Assembly (NCBI RefSeq): GCF_002995845.1
Contig: NZ_PVXP01000032.1
Coordinates: forward strand, 1-34,469
Direction: 5' to 3'
Origin: Clostridium luticellarii
GTDB lineage: Bacteria > Bacillota > Clostridia > Clostridiales > Clostridiaceae
Length of the DNA: 34,469 nucleotides
Of this stretch, positions 1 to 7,362 are shown piece after piece. A model generated the notes under the pieces. It was not told where the DNA came from, did no database searches, and worked only from the letters and a program-made list of their open reading frames with translations. Position 1 is the stretch's first letter; each line of letters opens with the position of its first letter. Position numbers and translations under genes: made by a program.

Positions 1-45
1 AAAAGACTGGACTGTTTTATTCATTTTTTATGCGATTTTATAAAT

Positions 46-85
46 CTGTGGATAATTCTAAAACTCAAAGTTACCTTATCCACAG
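46..85. promoter_or_regulatory. Inverted pair of perfect DnaA boxes
   Basis: TGTGGATAA at 47-55 and TTATCCACA at 76-84 are both exact matches to the DnaA box consensus TTATNCACA, in opposite orientation. With one extra flanking base each they form 10-bp inverted arms around a 20-nt spacer. No dnaA, dnaN or oriC-type gene is visible here, so this is more likely an outlying DnaA-binding site, or a hairpin at the end of a gene to the left, than the origin. The sequence match is certain; the function is inferred. Confidence 0.55.
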
Positions 86-138
86 TCGTTATCTAGTCAT
101 TTCTAAAAAAATGGGGAAACTCTAATTAAAATGACAAG

Positions 139-167
139 TTGACAAATTGATTAAAACAATATACTAT
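139..167 (+). promoter_or_regulatory. Probable sigma-A promoter for the SAM riboswitch leader
   Basis: A perfect -35 TTGACA at 139-144 is followed after 17 nt by TACTAT at 162-167. The start of transcription would fall about 35 nt before the riboswitch aptamer, a normal arrangement. An overlapping TATACT at 160-165 is an alternative -10 but with 15-nt spacing. Confidence 0.6.
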
Positions 168-210
168 ATTTACTATAGGTCATGTGATAATCAAAATTAA
201 ATATAAATTT

Positions 211-321
211 CCTTATCAAGAGTAGTTGAGGGATCGGCCCTATGAAGCTCGGCAACCTGGATATTCAATATTTATCCGATGGTGCTAATTCCAGCAGGTA
301 AAGCCTGAAAGATGAGATATT
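211..321 (+). promoter_or_regulatory. SAM-I (S-box) riboswitch aptamer
   Basis: The conserved S-box blocks appear in order: TTATCAAGAG, GAGGGAT, GGCCCTATGAAGC, CGGCAACC, GGTGCTAATTCC, then GAAAGATGAG. Established S-box riboswitches bind S-adenosylmethionine and switch off genes of methionine, cysteine or SAM metabolism. The next gene encodes a QueG-like Fe-S protein, which therefore probably belongs to the methionine/SAM regulon. Confidence 0.93.
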
Positions 322-331
322 ATCTGAAATG

Positions 332-368
332 TAAATTTCTATGGTTTCTCTGTAGAAATTTTTTATTT
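332..368 (+). terminator. Riboswitch-controlled terminator
   Basis: AAATTTCTA (333-341) can pair with TAGAAATTT (353-361) and the hairpin runs into a T-rich tail. It lies directly after the SAM-I aptamer and before the ribosome site of the downstream gene, as expected of an S-box expression platform that terminates transcription when SAM is bound. Confidence 0.7.
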
Positions 369-417
369 ATCTGAAATTTTAAAAGTTTAGTTTTTATAAA
401 TTTATGAGGTGACATAT

Positions 418-1251
418 ATGGCAAATTTTTCGAGTAAAAGTTATAGATTAAAATTCGATATCATAGATAGAGCAAAGAAGCTGCAGATGAATCTGATTGG
501 GTTTGCTCCTGTAGAAAGATGGGAAAAGTACAGGGAAACTGATGAAGAATATTATCCTCAGAACATATGGCCTGGAATAAAAAGTGTCATTGTGCTTGGC
601 ACTCAAATATATCTGCCAATGCTTGAGACAACTCCTTCTGTAGTTTATTCAGAGTTGTACAATACAACCAACAGGATTCTAGATGAAGCTGCATATAAAA
701 TTGCCAATTATTTGAACACTCTTGGAAAACAGGCATTATTTTTTCCAAGGGACTGCTATGGAGATATTTCTGTTCTTGTGAAGAAACCACAGGCAGCCTT
801 TTCACAGGTATTGGCAGGAAAATATGCAGGTCTTGGGACAATTGGGTATAATCATACTTTGATAACTAAGGAATTTGGCCCCAGGGTAAGGCTGGTTTCT
901 GTTTTAACCGATGCGGTTCTTCCGCCCGATCCGGTTTTGAAGAAAGACCTATGTATTAAATGTGAAATGTGCAGAAAATGTTGTCCAACCTCTTCCTTCA
1001 AGACTACGGAAAATTTCATTGCGGATATGGATAAGAAAAAATGTGCGGCATATCATGCCAGGCTTAAAAGTGCATATTGCTATCCCTGTGGAGTATGTAT
1101 AAAAGTTTGTCCTATTGGAGCCGACAGAAAAATATATGGATATGATGCCAAAAAATATTTAAATGAAAAAGAAGCACTGAAGCAGGATAAAAAGAATCCC
1201 GAGTATGCTGGATGGGTGCACTGCAGAGAACATGGTTCTGAACCTGTTTAA
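418..1251 (+). CDS. QueG-like double [4Fe-4S] cluster protein under SAM riboswitch control
   Basis: A 277-residue soluble protein of the COG1600/epoxyqueuosine reductase-like family. The C-terminal half has two ferredoxin-type clusters: CIKCEMCRKCCP (Cys at about 179, 182, 185 and 188/189) and, after a lone Cys at 209, CYPCGVCIKVCP (221, 224, 227, 231). The N-terminal half resembles the corrinoid-binding part of QueG, but the C-terminal tRNA-binding repeats of true QueG are absent, so a queuosine role is doubtful. The ATG at 418 is chosen because GAGGTG (406-411) sits 6 nt before it; the in-frame GTG at 409 overlaps that ribosome site. The gene stands alone behind a SAM-I riboswitch. I infer a redox role connected with methionine or SAM metabolism, for example reactivation of a corrinoid enzyme; the substrate is unknown. 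Confidence 0.8.
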   Translation: MANFSSKSYRLKFDIIDRAKKLQMNLIGFAPVERWEKYRETDEEYYPQNIWPGIKSVIVLGTQIYLPMLETTPSVVYSELYNTTNRILDEAAYKIANYLNTLGKQALFFPRDCYGDISVLVKKPQAAFSQVLAGKYAGLGTIGYNHTLITKEFGPRVRLVSVLTDAVLPPDPVLKKDLCIKCEMCRKCCPTSSFKTTENFIADMDKKKCAAYHARLKSAYCYPCGVCIKVCPIGADRKIYGYDAKKYLNEKEALKQDKKNPEYAGWVHCREHGSEPV

Positions 1252-1260
1252 GAGTTATAA

Positions 1261-1309
1261 CAAAAAAGAAAGGCAGATTTATTTACAAAAATCTGCCTTT
1301 CTTTTTTGT
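1261..1309. terminator. Bidirectional terminator between convergent genes
   Basis: AAAGAAAGGCAGATTT (about 1265-1280) pairs with AAATCTGCCTTTCTTT after a short loop, flanked by A-runs on one side and T-runs on the other. It lies between the QueG-like gene and the minus-strand FAD oxidase, so it can end both transcripts. Confidence 0.88.
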
Positions 1310-1320
1310 TAAGATTGATA

Positions 1321-2703
1321 TCAGTCAATTATAGTACCTGGATTTAAGATACCATTTGGATCAAAGGCTTTCTTTATGCCCTTCATGATTTCAATTTCTC
1401 TTTTTGTAAATTGAAGAGGCATATATTTTTTTCTGGTTTTTCCAGTACCATGCTCGGCTGTTATTGTTCCGCCGTATTTTAGAGCAATCTTATACATCTC
1501 CTGCTTGAATTCTTCATAGTAGGAGGGTAATTTTCCGTTGACACTGAGGATGAAATTATGTATATTTCCATCTGCTATATGACCCACTGCTGGAATGCTG
1601 GTGTTATATTTTTCTGCCAGTGAGGTTATATCATCAAAAAAATCTGGTACTGATGAAGGTGGAACAGCCATATCCAATCCATCTGCTACATGATCTTTAA
1701 AAGGAGTGTAGGCATTGCTCCTTATGTCTAAAAGTTTTTTCTGTTCTTTTGAACTTTCAGCTATAATACTGTCCACAGCATTATGCTGCTCGCATATTTC
1801 CACAATTTTTTCACTGCTGGAATATAGTTCATCTTCAGTCTTGCCATCCAGCATAAACATTAAATCCACAGATCCTTTATCGGCAGGCCATGTGGTACCC
1901 AGATGTTCCGCAGCTTTTTTGGAAATAGGCCTATCCATGTATTCTACAGCTAAAGGAGTAATTCCCTCCTGCAGTATTTTAGGTACTGAATCGCAGGCGT
2001 CACGCCTGTTGTCAAAGGATACTAATAAAGTTCCAGTATAATCGCTTTTTGCGTAGAGCTTTAAAGTGACTTTTGTAATAATTCCAAGAGTTCCTTCACT
2101 TCCAATCATCATGTGAAGAAGATCATAGCCCATATTGTTTTTTATAAGTTTTCCGCCGAGAGTAACTATTTCTCCCGTAGGAAGAACCACTTCAAGGGAT
2201 TTGACATGATTCCTCATGATCCCATGTTTTACAGCTTTTGTTCCTCCGGCATTTTCCATAACCATACCGCCTATTTGTGCACCTTCATCTCCAGGGTGTA
2301 TTGGAAAGAACAGATTATCCTGTTTATTTAATGACTCCAATAGATCAGCCAGGGTGGCTCCCGCTTCTACTGTGATCATCAAATTTTTTTCATCCAGTTC
2401 GATTATTTTATTCAACCTTTCGAGAGATAAAATTATGCTGGACTTTATAGGAACAGCTCCACCGCATACTCCGGTACCTCCCCCTCTGGGAACTACAGGC
2501 ATGAGAATGCTGTTTGCATATTTTAATATGGAGGATATTTCTTCTGGAGAACTTGGTTTAACCAAAATGCAATCTTCCTCGGGGTGAAGTCGTATTAAAG
2601 CTTCGGTTTCATCAGTTAAGTAATTTTGTATTTGTGAGAATTCATTTGTAACCCAATCAGATCCTATAATTTTTTTTAGATTTTCAACTATTTTATTTTT
2701 CAT
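1321..2703 (-). CDS. FAD-binding oxidase, GlcD / D-lactate dehydrogenase family
   Basis: A 460-residue flavoprotein of the VAO/PCMH family, like GlcD and the clostridial FAD-linked 2-hydroxyacid dehydrogenases. The FAD/diphosphate-binding region reads PRGGGTGVCGGAVP near residue 80, followed by HPGDEGAQIGGMVMENAGG. The C-terminal cap carries VGHIADGNIHNF and EHGTGKTRKKYMP, typical of the FAD-oxidase C domain. It should oxidise a 2-hydroxy acid such as lactate or glycolate to the 2-keto acid. In anaerobes close relatives pass electrons to EtfAB, but no etf gene is present here, so the acceptor is unknown. The ATG at 2703 has a GAGAGGTGA ribosome site (2708-2716); the upstream in-frame TTG at 2718 overlaps it and was not used. 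The gene is divergent from modA and appears monocistronic. Confidence 0.85.
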   Translation of the reverse strand: MKNKIVENLKKIIGSDWVTNEFSQIQNYLTDETEALIRLHPEEDCILVKPSSPEEISSILKYANSILMPVVPRGGGTGVCGGAVPIKSSIILSLERLNKIIELDEKNLMITVEAGATLADLLESLNKQDNLFFPIHPGDEGAQIGGMVMENAGGTKAVKHGIMRNHVKSLEVVLPTGEIVTLGGKLIKNNMGYDLLHMMIGSEGTLGIITKVTLKLYAKSDYTGTLLVSFDNRRDACDSVPKILQEGITPLAVEYMDRPISKKAAEHLGTTWPADKGSVDLMFMLDGKTEDELYSSSEKIVEICEQHNAVDSIIAESSKEQKKLLDIRSNAYTPFKDHVADGLDMAVPPSSVPDFFDDITSLAEKYNTSIPAVGHIADGNIHNFILSVNGKLPSYYEEFKQEMYKIALKYGGTITAEHGTGKTRKKYMPLQFTKREIEIMKGIKKAFDPNGILNPGTIID

Positions 2704-2859
2704 AGGTTCACCTCTCAATATTTGATAAGTAAATAATACTACTTTTATACGAAATTGTACATTTCATATATGTAATATATGCATATAAAATGTACTTAAA
2801 AATATTTAGATTATTTTAAATAGCTTGACTAAATATTATTTTGATTTTATAATCAAATT

Positions 2860-2933
2860 ATATTTCATGACATAATATAACAAAATGTATTGAAATTAAA
2901 TTATCTATTGTGTATTGTTATGTCATGTTATAT
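2860..2933. promoter_or_regulatory. Inverted pair of CATGACATAA elements around the modA promoter
   Basis: The 22-nt segment at 2860-2881 and the reverse complement of 2912-2933 match at 17 of 22 positions, with an identical 10-nt core CATGACATAA. The left copy lies upstream of the -35 and the right copy overlaps the proposed -10. This geometry fits a repressor that binds both copies, possibly a ModE-like molybdate/tungstate sensor, though no regulator gene is adjacent and the motif is not the E. coli ModE box. Confidence 0.55.
2890..2918 (+). promoter_or_regulatory. Probable modABC promoter
   Basis: TTGAAA at 2890-2895 and TATTGT at 2913-2918 are spaced by 17 nt, about 45 nt before the modA start codon. 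The -10 hexamer lies inside the right copy of the inverted element pair, so occupancy there should block transcription. Confidence 0.5.
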
Positions 2934-2962
2934 TACAAAAATATAATTTGATAGGGGGAACT

Positions 2963-3784
2963 ATGACAATGGGAAAATCTAAAAAAATATTATCTGTTAT
3001 CTTGTCTTTGCTCGTTACATTTTTGGTGGTGGGCTGCAGCAGTTCAAGCTCTGAAAATCAAAAAAGTGCTTCGTCTACAAAAAAGGGAAAAGCTGTTACC
3101 TTAACCGTATCAGCCGCAGCCAGTTTGAAGGATTCAATGAATGAAATCAAACAACTATACGCTAAGGAAAACCCTAATGTTACAATTAAATACAATTTTG
3201 GCTCGTCAGGGTCACTTCAAAAGCAAATTGAGCAGGGAGCACCCGTGGATGTATTTATGTCGGCGGCAACAAAACAGATGGATGAATTGAAGGAAAAGAA
3301 CCTACTTGCAAATGATACTATAAAGGATTTGCTGCAAAATGACGTAGTACTTGTAGTTCCTAAGGATTCGTCCAATGTTAAAAGTTTTGAGGATCTGGCT
3401 ACAGACAAGGTTCAAAAGATAGTACTTGGTGAAATTAAAAGTGTTCCTGTAGGGCAGTATTCTCAAGATGTACTTACGAATTTGAAATTAATGGATAAGG
3501 TTCAGCCAAAAGCTGTTTACGGTAAGGATGTAAAAGAAGTTTTAACCTGGGTTGAAACGAAAAATGTAGATGCAGGCATTGTTTATAAAACTGATGCGCT
3601 GGTATCAGATAAAGTAAAGGTTGTGGCTGCGGCACCTAAAGACTCCCATAAAACTGTAATCTATCCTGCAGCTGTAATTAAAAACAGCAAAAATGCAGAT
3701 GCAGCTAAAGAATTTCTCAAATTTCTATCAGGAGACAAGGCTAAAACGGTGTTTGAAAAATATGGATTTAAGATTGGGAAATAA
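2963..3784 (+). CDS. modA: Molybdate/tungstate-binding lipoprotein of an ABC importer
   Basis: A 273-residue extracellular solute-binding protein. The N-terminus is a lipoprotein signal with lipobox LVVGC, Cys25 being the probable lipidation site, followed by a Ser-rich linker. The mature part starts LTVSAAASLKDSMNEI, the ModA signature that contributes oxyanion-binding Ser residues, and contains FGSSGSLQKQIEQGAPVDVF and a C-terminal AKEFLKFLSGDKAK helix, all standard for ModA. It captures molybdate or tungstate for molybdopterin or tungstopterin enzymes such as formate dehydrogenase. Sequence alone does not separate the two oxyanions. The ATG at 2963 is preceded by AGGGGGAA (2952-2959). A longer reading from 2915 would put non-signal sequence in front of the lipoprotein leader and was rejected. 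First gene of modABC. Confidence 0.93.
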   Translation: MTMGKSKKILSVILSLLVTFLVVGCSSSSSENQKSASSTKKGKAVTLTVSAAASLKDSMNEIKQLYAKENPNVTIKYNFGSSGSLQKQIEQGAPVDVFMSAATKQMDELKEKNLLANDTIKDLLQNDVVLVVPKDSSNVKSFEDLATDKVQKIVLGEIKSVPVGQYSQDVLTNLKLMDKVQPKAVYGKDVKEVLTWVETKNVDAGIVYKTDALVSDKVKVVAAAPKDSHKTVIYPAAVIKNSKNADAAKEFLKFLSGDKAKTVFEKYGFKIGK

Positions 3785-3806
3785 AGTATAAAGGTGAGGA
3801 TTTGCT

Positions 3807-4493
3807 GTGGACTTTGATATTTCACCAGCATGGATTTCTATAAAGACGGTTTTTGTAGCAACCACTATAACATTTTTTGTAGGAATTATTGCTGCTTATT
3901 GGATGAACAATTATAATGGAAAATTGAAAAGTGTTATAGATACTATATTTACACTTCCACTTGTGCTTCCGCCGACAGTGGTCGGGTTTTTCCTGTTATT
4001 GCTTTTTGGGAAGAATGGCCCAATAGGCAAGCTGCTGTTGAAATTTGGAAAAACTTTGATTTTTTCATGGGAGGCCACGGTTGTGGCGGCAGCTATTGTA
4101 GCATTTCCACTTATGTACAGGACAACCAAGGGAGCCTTTGAACAAATAGATAATAATATTGTAAATGCTGCTAGAACTCTGGGAGTACCCGAGTGGAAAG
4201 TGTTCTGGAAAGTCATGCTGCCTTTGGCCTGGCCGGGGATAGGTGCGGCAACGGTTCTTTCTTTTGCCAGGTGTCTGGGAGAATTTGGAGCTACCCTTAT
4301 GGTGGCTGGGAATATACCTGGCAAAACTCAGACAATTCCAATAGCTATTTATTTTACAGCTGAAAATGGAGAAATGGTAAATGCACTTATCTGGGTTATA
4401 TTTATTGTTATAATTTCAACAATTATGATTTTTTTAATGAATTACTGGAATGCTCATCAGCAAAAAAATATATATGGTGTTGGGAGAAAATAA
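3807..4493 (+). CDS. modB: Molybdate/tungstate ABC transporter permease
   Basis: A 228-residue integral membrane permease with about five hydrophobic helices, the usual ModB length. It has the EAA loop that docks the ATPase, around ARTLGVPEWKVFWKVMLPLA (about residues 111-130), and the family pattern TLPLVLPPTVVGFFLLLL in the second helix. It forms the transmembrane channel of the ModABC complex. The start is GTG at 3807 with AAGGTGAGGA (3791-3800) 6 nt upstream, 22 nt after the modA stop. The stop at 4491-4493 is one base before the modC ATG, pointing to translational coupling. Confidence 0.93.
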   Translation: MDFDISPAWISIKTVFVATTITFFVGIIAAYWMNNYNGKLKSVIDTIFTLPLVLPPTVVGFFLLLLFGKNGPIGKLLLKFGKTLIFSWEATVVAAAIVAFPLMYRTTKGAFEQIDNNIVNAARTLGVPEWKVFWKVMLPLAWPGIGAATVLSFARCLGEFGATLMVAGNIPGKTQTIPIAIYFTAENGEMVNALIWVIFIVIISTIMIFLMNYWNAHQQKNIYGVGRK

Positions 4494-4494
4494 A

Positions 4495-5556
4495 ATGGGG
4501 CTTTACGTTGATATCAAAAAAAGTTTATATGGATTCAGCCTTGATATTAAATTCAATACAAAAGACAATATTATAGGATTACTTGGAGCATCGGGTTCAG
4601 GGAAAAGTATGACACTAAGGTGTATCGCAGGATTGGAGAATCCTGACAGCGGTAAAATTTTATTGAACGGCAAGGTACTGTATGATTCTGAAAAAAAAAT
4701 AAATGTGTCCCTTCGAAGGAGAAAGGTGGGATTCATATTCCAAAATTATGCACTGTTCCCCAACATGACTGTGAATGAAAATATAAGCTTTGCACTAGAA
4801 GGCATGTCGAGAGATGAAAAAAGCAGAGTAGTTCGGGAAAAGATAAACATGATGCATCTGGATGGACTGGAAAATAGATTTCCCAGTCAGCTCTCAGGAG
4901 GACAGCAGCAGAGAGTGGCTATTGCCAGGGCATTAGCTGTAAAGCCGGAGGTATTGCTGCTGGATGAACCTTTTTCAGCACTGGACAGCCATTTGAGAAG
5001 TAAAATGGAGGAACAGCTCATATATATATTGTCCAGCTACAGTGGAGTTACGGTTTTTGTATCCCATAACCGGGATGAGGTGTATCGTATCTGTAAAAGT
5101 ATTGCAATAATTAACAAGGGCAGGGTAGAAAGTTATGGTGACAGGGACTACATATTTAAAAGTCCTTCTACTCTTGCAGCAGCACAGCTCACCGGTTGTA
5201 AAAATATATCGAAAATTAAAATATTGAATCAAAATACCATAGAAGCTCTGGAATGGGGCTGTACACTTAAGACTGACAAAAAAATCGAGGGCTCTCCTTC
5301 ATATGTGGGTATTAGATCCCATTATATTACTGTGAGCACGGATTTGCAGAAGGAGAATACTTTTAAATGCCGCGTTAATTATGTAAATGAAGGCCCGTTT
5401 ACCACAGCAGTTTATTTGGACAGCGTGGAGGAAAAACCTTATGCTAAAACTAAGACATTGCGATGGGAAATAAGCAGGGAAATGTGGGAAGAAATTAAGA
5501 ATATGGCACAGCCCTGGAATATGTGTATAGAAAGTGAAAAACTTTTTTTGTTCTGA
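4495..5556 (+). CDS. modC: Molybdate/tungstate ABC transporter ATP-binding protein
   Basis: A 353-residue ABC ATPase that powers ModB. Walker A is GASGSGKS (residues 31-38), the Q-loop lies in FQNYALFPN, the signature is LSGGQQQR (133-140), Walker B is LLLDEP (154-159) and the H-loop is in VFVSHNRDE. The last about 120 residues form a TOBE/Mop-like regulatory region, with VGIRSHYITV. This part is shorter and more divergent than in E. coli ModC. The ATG at 4495 follows the modB stop by one base and has GGGAGA (4482-4487) inside the end of modB; an earlier in-frame ATG at 4450 lies within modB and lacks a good ribosome site. Last gene of the operon. Confidence 0.92.
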   Translation: MGLYVDIKKSLYGFSLDIKFNTKDNIIGLLGASGSGKSMTLRCIAGLENPDSGKILLNGKVLYDSEKKINVSLRRRKVGFIFQNYALFPNMTVNENISFALEGMSRDEKSRVVREKINMMHLDGLENRFPSQLSGGQQQRVAIARALAVKPEVLLLDEPFSALDSHLRSKMEEQLIYILSSYSGVTVFVSHNRDEVYRICKSIAIINKGRVESYGDRDYIFKSPSTLAAAQLTGCKNISKIKILNQNTIEALEWGCTLKTDKKIEGSPSYVGIRSHYITVSTDLQKENTFKCRVNYVNEGPFTTAVYLDSVEEKPYAKTKTLRWEISREMWEEIKNMAQPWNMCIESEKLFLF

Positions 5557-5567
5557 ATCATGATATT

Positions 5568-5626
5568 TTAATAATGCGTAAATGATATGGAATTGTATAA
5601 TTCACATATTGTTTACGCATTATTAA
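5568..5626. terminator. Long nested hairpin after modC
   Basis: Perfect 15-bp arms TTAATAATGCGTAAA (5568-5582) and its complement (5612-5626) enclose a second hairpin: ATATG/CATAT and GAATT/AATTC around a 4-nt loop. The whole 59-nt segment can fold into a single rod. It follows modC by 12 bp and probably ends that operon, although no long T-run follows it. Confidence 0.6.
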
Positions 5627-5711
5627 TGCTTTATTCATAGGCCTGTAATCTTAAGGAAATAAAATACCTTGTGTAATGTTTTTTAGAATTTAAGGAAGGG
5701 AATGAGTTTTT

Positions 5712-7097
5712 TTGATAAAACTGCTAAAAAATAGTCTGATATTTGCAGTGGTTATTTTAATATGTCAGCTAAATTATTGCAATTTTGTTTCAGCTGATAG
5801 TTCTGTGTCAAGTAATGATTCTCAGCAATACATAACACAGAGTAATTCGGAGACCAAGGAAGATGTACCTGTAGATAAAACATGGATAATAAAATTTAAT
5901 GAGCCTGTGGATTTGTCATCTGCTGAAAAGAGTATAAAAGTCATAAATAAAAAAACTAATGGACAAGTATCTCTCAGTATATCTTTGAGCAATCATGATC
6001 TCTATGTAAATGTGTCGCCAAATAAACCTTATGACACTGACAATGAATACATATTGAGTGTGGATTCCAATTTAAAATCCAAATACAATAGAATTTTAAA
6101 AAATAGCTTTACCATGAATTTTAAAACTGTTTCGCAGGTAACAAATGTGGACGATATGAATGTATCTATAAGACAGGGAGACAGCTATACGCTTCCTGAT
6201 ATAGTAACAGCTACCTTGGCTGATGGGAGTGTGAAACAGATAGGAGTCGTTTGGAATAAAAATGTTAATACGGAGGATCCCCCAGGAACTTATACTTATC
6301 AGGGAAGTGTGGCCGGGTATGATAAACCTGTGAATTTGAATGTAACTATAAGACCTTCCAATAAAGATGTGGAGTCTGTTGCTTCTACTTCCATGTGGAT
6401 ATGGCAGCTTCAAAGTGAGGTTGACGCCTACGGAGGTATAGATAATTTGATTGCAAAATTAAAATCCATGGGGATAAATAATGTGTGCATAAAATACAAT
6501 GAAGGTTCAAGTCCTTCAGGAGGGGGAACAAACTTTAGAAATGATTTTTTGAAATATGTGGGAGATTTTAAGCGTGCTGGATTTATAGTAGGTACCTGGG
6601 GATATAATTATTTTAATTATGTGGAAAGTGAAGCAAATATTATAATGGAAGCCCTTGACAACAGTGACTACTATGTTTTTGATGCTGAAGATGCTGTAGC
6701 TGGGAAAACACAGCAGACGGAGCAGATACTACAAATTATAAGAAATCAGTATCCCAGTGCTATAATCGGATATACATCTTTTCCAATAGTCAGTTATCAT
6801 CAGGATATACCTTATTCCGTTTTTAATAAATACTGTGATTTTTCTGCACCTCAGACTTATTGGGGAGATATGCAGTGGTCCGTTGCCGCATGTCTGGATG
6901 AGATGGCCCGGGAGTATAAATCTTATGGATTGGACAAGCCAATATATCCTGTAATACAGACCTACAATATAGATTATTCGGATTATGACATCTACAGCGG
7001 ATATAATTTTGAAGCTACTGGATTATGGTCTCTGGACAGTATAGGAAAAACATTTGTAGAATATATAGATGATAATGGAAGCAAATTTAAGCAGTGA
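5712..7097 (+). CDS. Secreted protein with two Ig-like domains and a glycosidase-like barrel
   Basis: A 461-residue exported protein. Residues 1-28 are a classical signal peptide ending FVSA. Residues about 53-140 resemble an SbsA-type Ig-like domain (WIIKFNEPVDLSSAEKSI ... YILSVDSNL). Residues about 146-213 resemble a Big_4 Ig-like domain, with GTYTYQGSVAGY. Residues about 226-455 look like a TIM-barrel glycoside hydrolase: SMWIWQLQSEV, GFIVGTWGYNYF, the acidic strand YYVFDAEDA (321-329) and FSAPQTYWGDMQWS. Its place in the cell is the wall or outside. The catalytic assignment is inference; the substrate is unknown. The start is TTG at 5712 because the frame in the other ATG just upstream closes after ten codons; AAGGAAGGG (5692-5700) is an unusually distant 11 nt away. 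It stands alone. Confidence 0.72.
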   Translation: MIKLLKNSLIFAVVILICQLNYCNFVSADSSVSSNDSQQYITQSNSETKEDVPVDKTWIIKFNEPVDLSSAEKSIKVINKKTNGQVSLSISLSNHDLYVNVSPNKPYDTDNEYILSVDSNLKSKYNRILKNSFTMNFKTVSQVTNVDDMNVSIRQGDSYTLPDIVTATLADGSVKQIGVVWNKNVNTEDPPGTYTYQGSVAGYDKPVNLNVTIRPSNKDVESVASTSMWIWQLQSEVDAYGGIDNLIAKLKSMGINNVCIKYNEGSSPSGGGTNFRNDFLKYVGDFKRAGFIVGTWGYNYFNYVESEANIIMEALDNSDYYVFDAEDAVAGKTQQTEQILQIIRNQYPSAIIGYTSFPIVSYHQDIPYSVFNKYCDFSAPQTYWGDMQWSVAACLDEMAREYKSYGLDKPIYPVIQTYNIDYSDYDIYSGYNFEATGLWSLDSIGKTFVEYIDDNGSKFKQ

Positions 7098-7119
7098 TTA
7101 AAAAATCACTGCTTAAATT
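7084..7119 (+). terminator. Hairpin overlapping the stop codon of the secreted protein gene
   Basis: AATTTAAGCAGTGATT (7084-7099) pairs perfectly with 7104-7119 around a 4-nt loop. The left arm contains the last four codons and the TGA stop (7095-7097). There is no long T-run after it, so termination efficiency is uncertain; mRNA 3'-end protection is another possible role. Confidence 0.6.
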
Positions 7120-7266
7120 ATATCGAAAAAATGAAATATTTTTATATATACCTTGCATATAATGAAGAATTGTGATAATATTTGTACTAAAATACCAATA
7201 AGAATTATAGCATTTAAGGGGCTTTTAATTAGTACATGTTTAAAGGTTAGAAACAAAGAGTCAAAG

Positions 7267-7330
7267 TGCATTTTGGGGCTAAAAAAATGCATTTGGCTGT
7301 ATAGCAAAGCCACCAGTTAACTGGTGGTAT
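7267..7330 (+). promoter_or_regulatory. Two hairpins in the gltB leader
   Basis: TGCATTTT (7267-7274) can pair with AAAATGCA (7284-7291), and the perfect 18-bp palindrome CCACCAGTTAACTGGTGG lies at 7310-7327, followed by TATTTATTT. The second hairpin ends about 17 nt before the gltB ribosome site AAAAAGGGGG (7344-7353). They may form an attenuator for gltBD, or the second may simply end a transcript from upstream. No known riboswitch consensus was recognised in 7120-7362. Confidence 0.45.
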
Positions 7331-7362
7331 TTATTTACAATTTAAAAAGGGGGCTTGTCAAC

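Noticed and set aside
7113-7313. 66-codon minus-strand open frame before gltB
   Set aside because: Phe/Ile-rich, no ribosome site, overlaps the leader hairpins of gltB.
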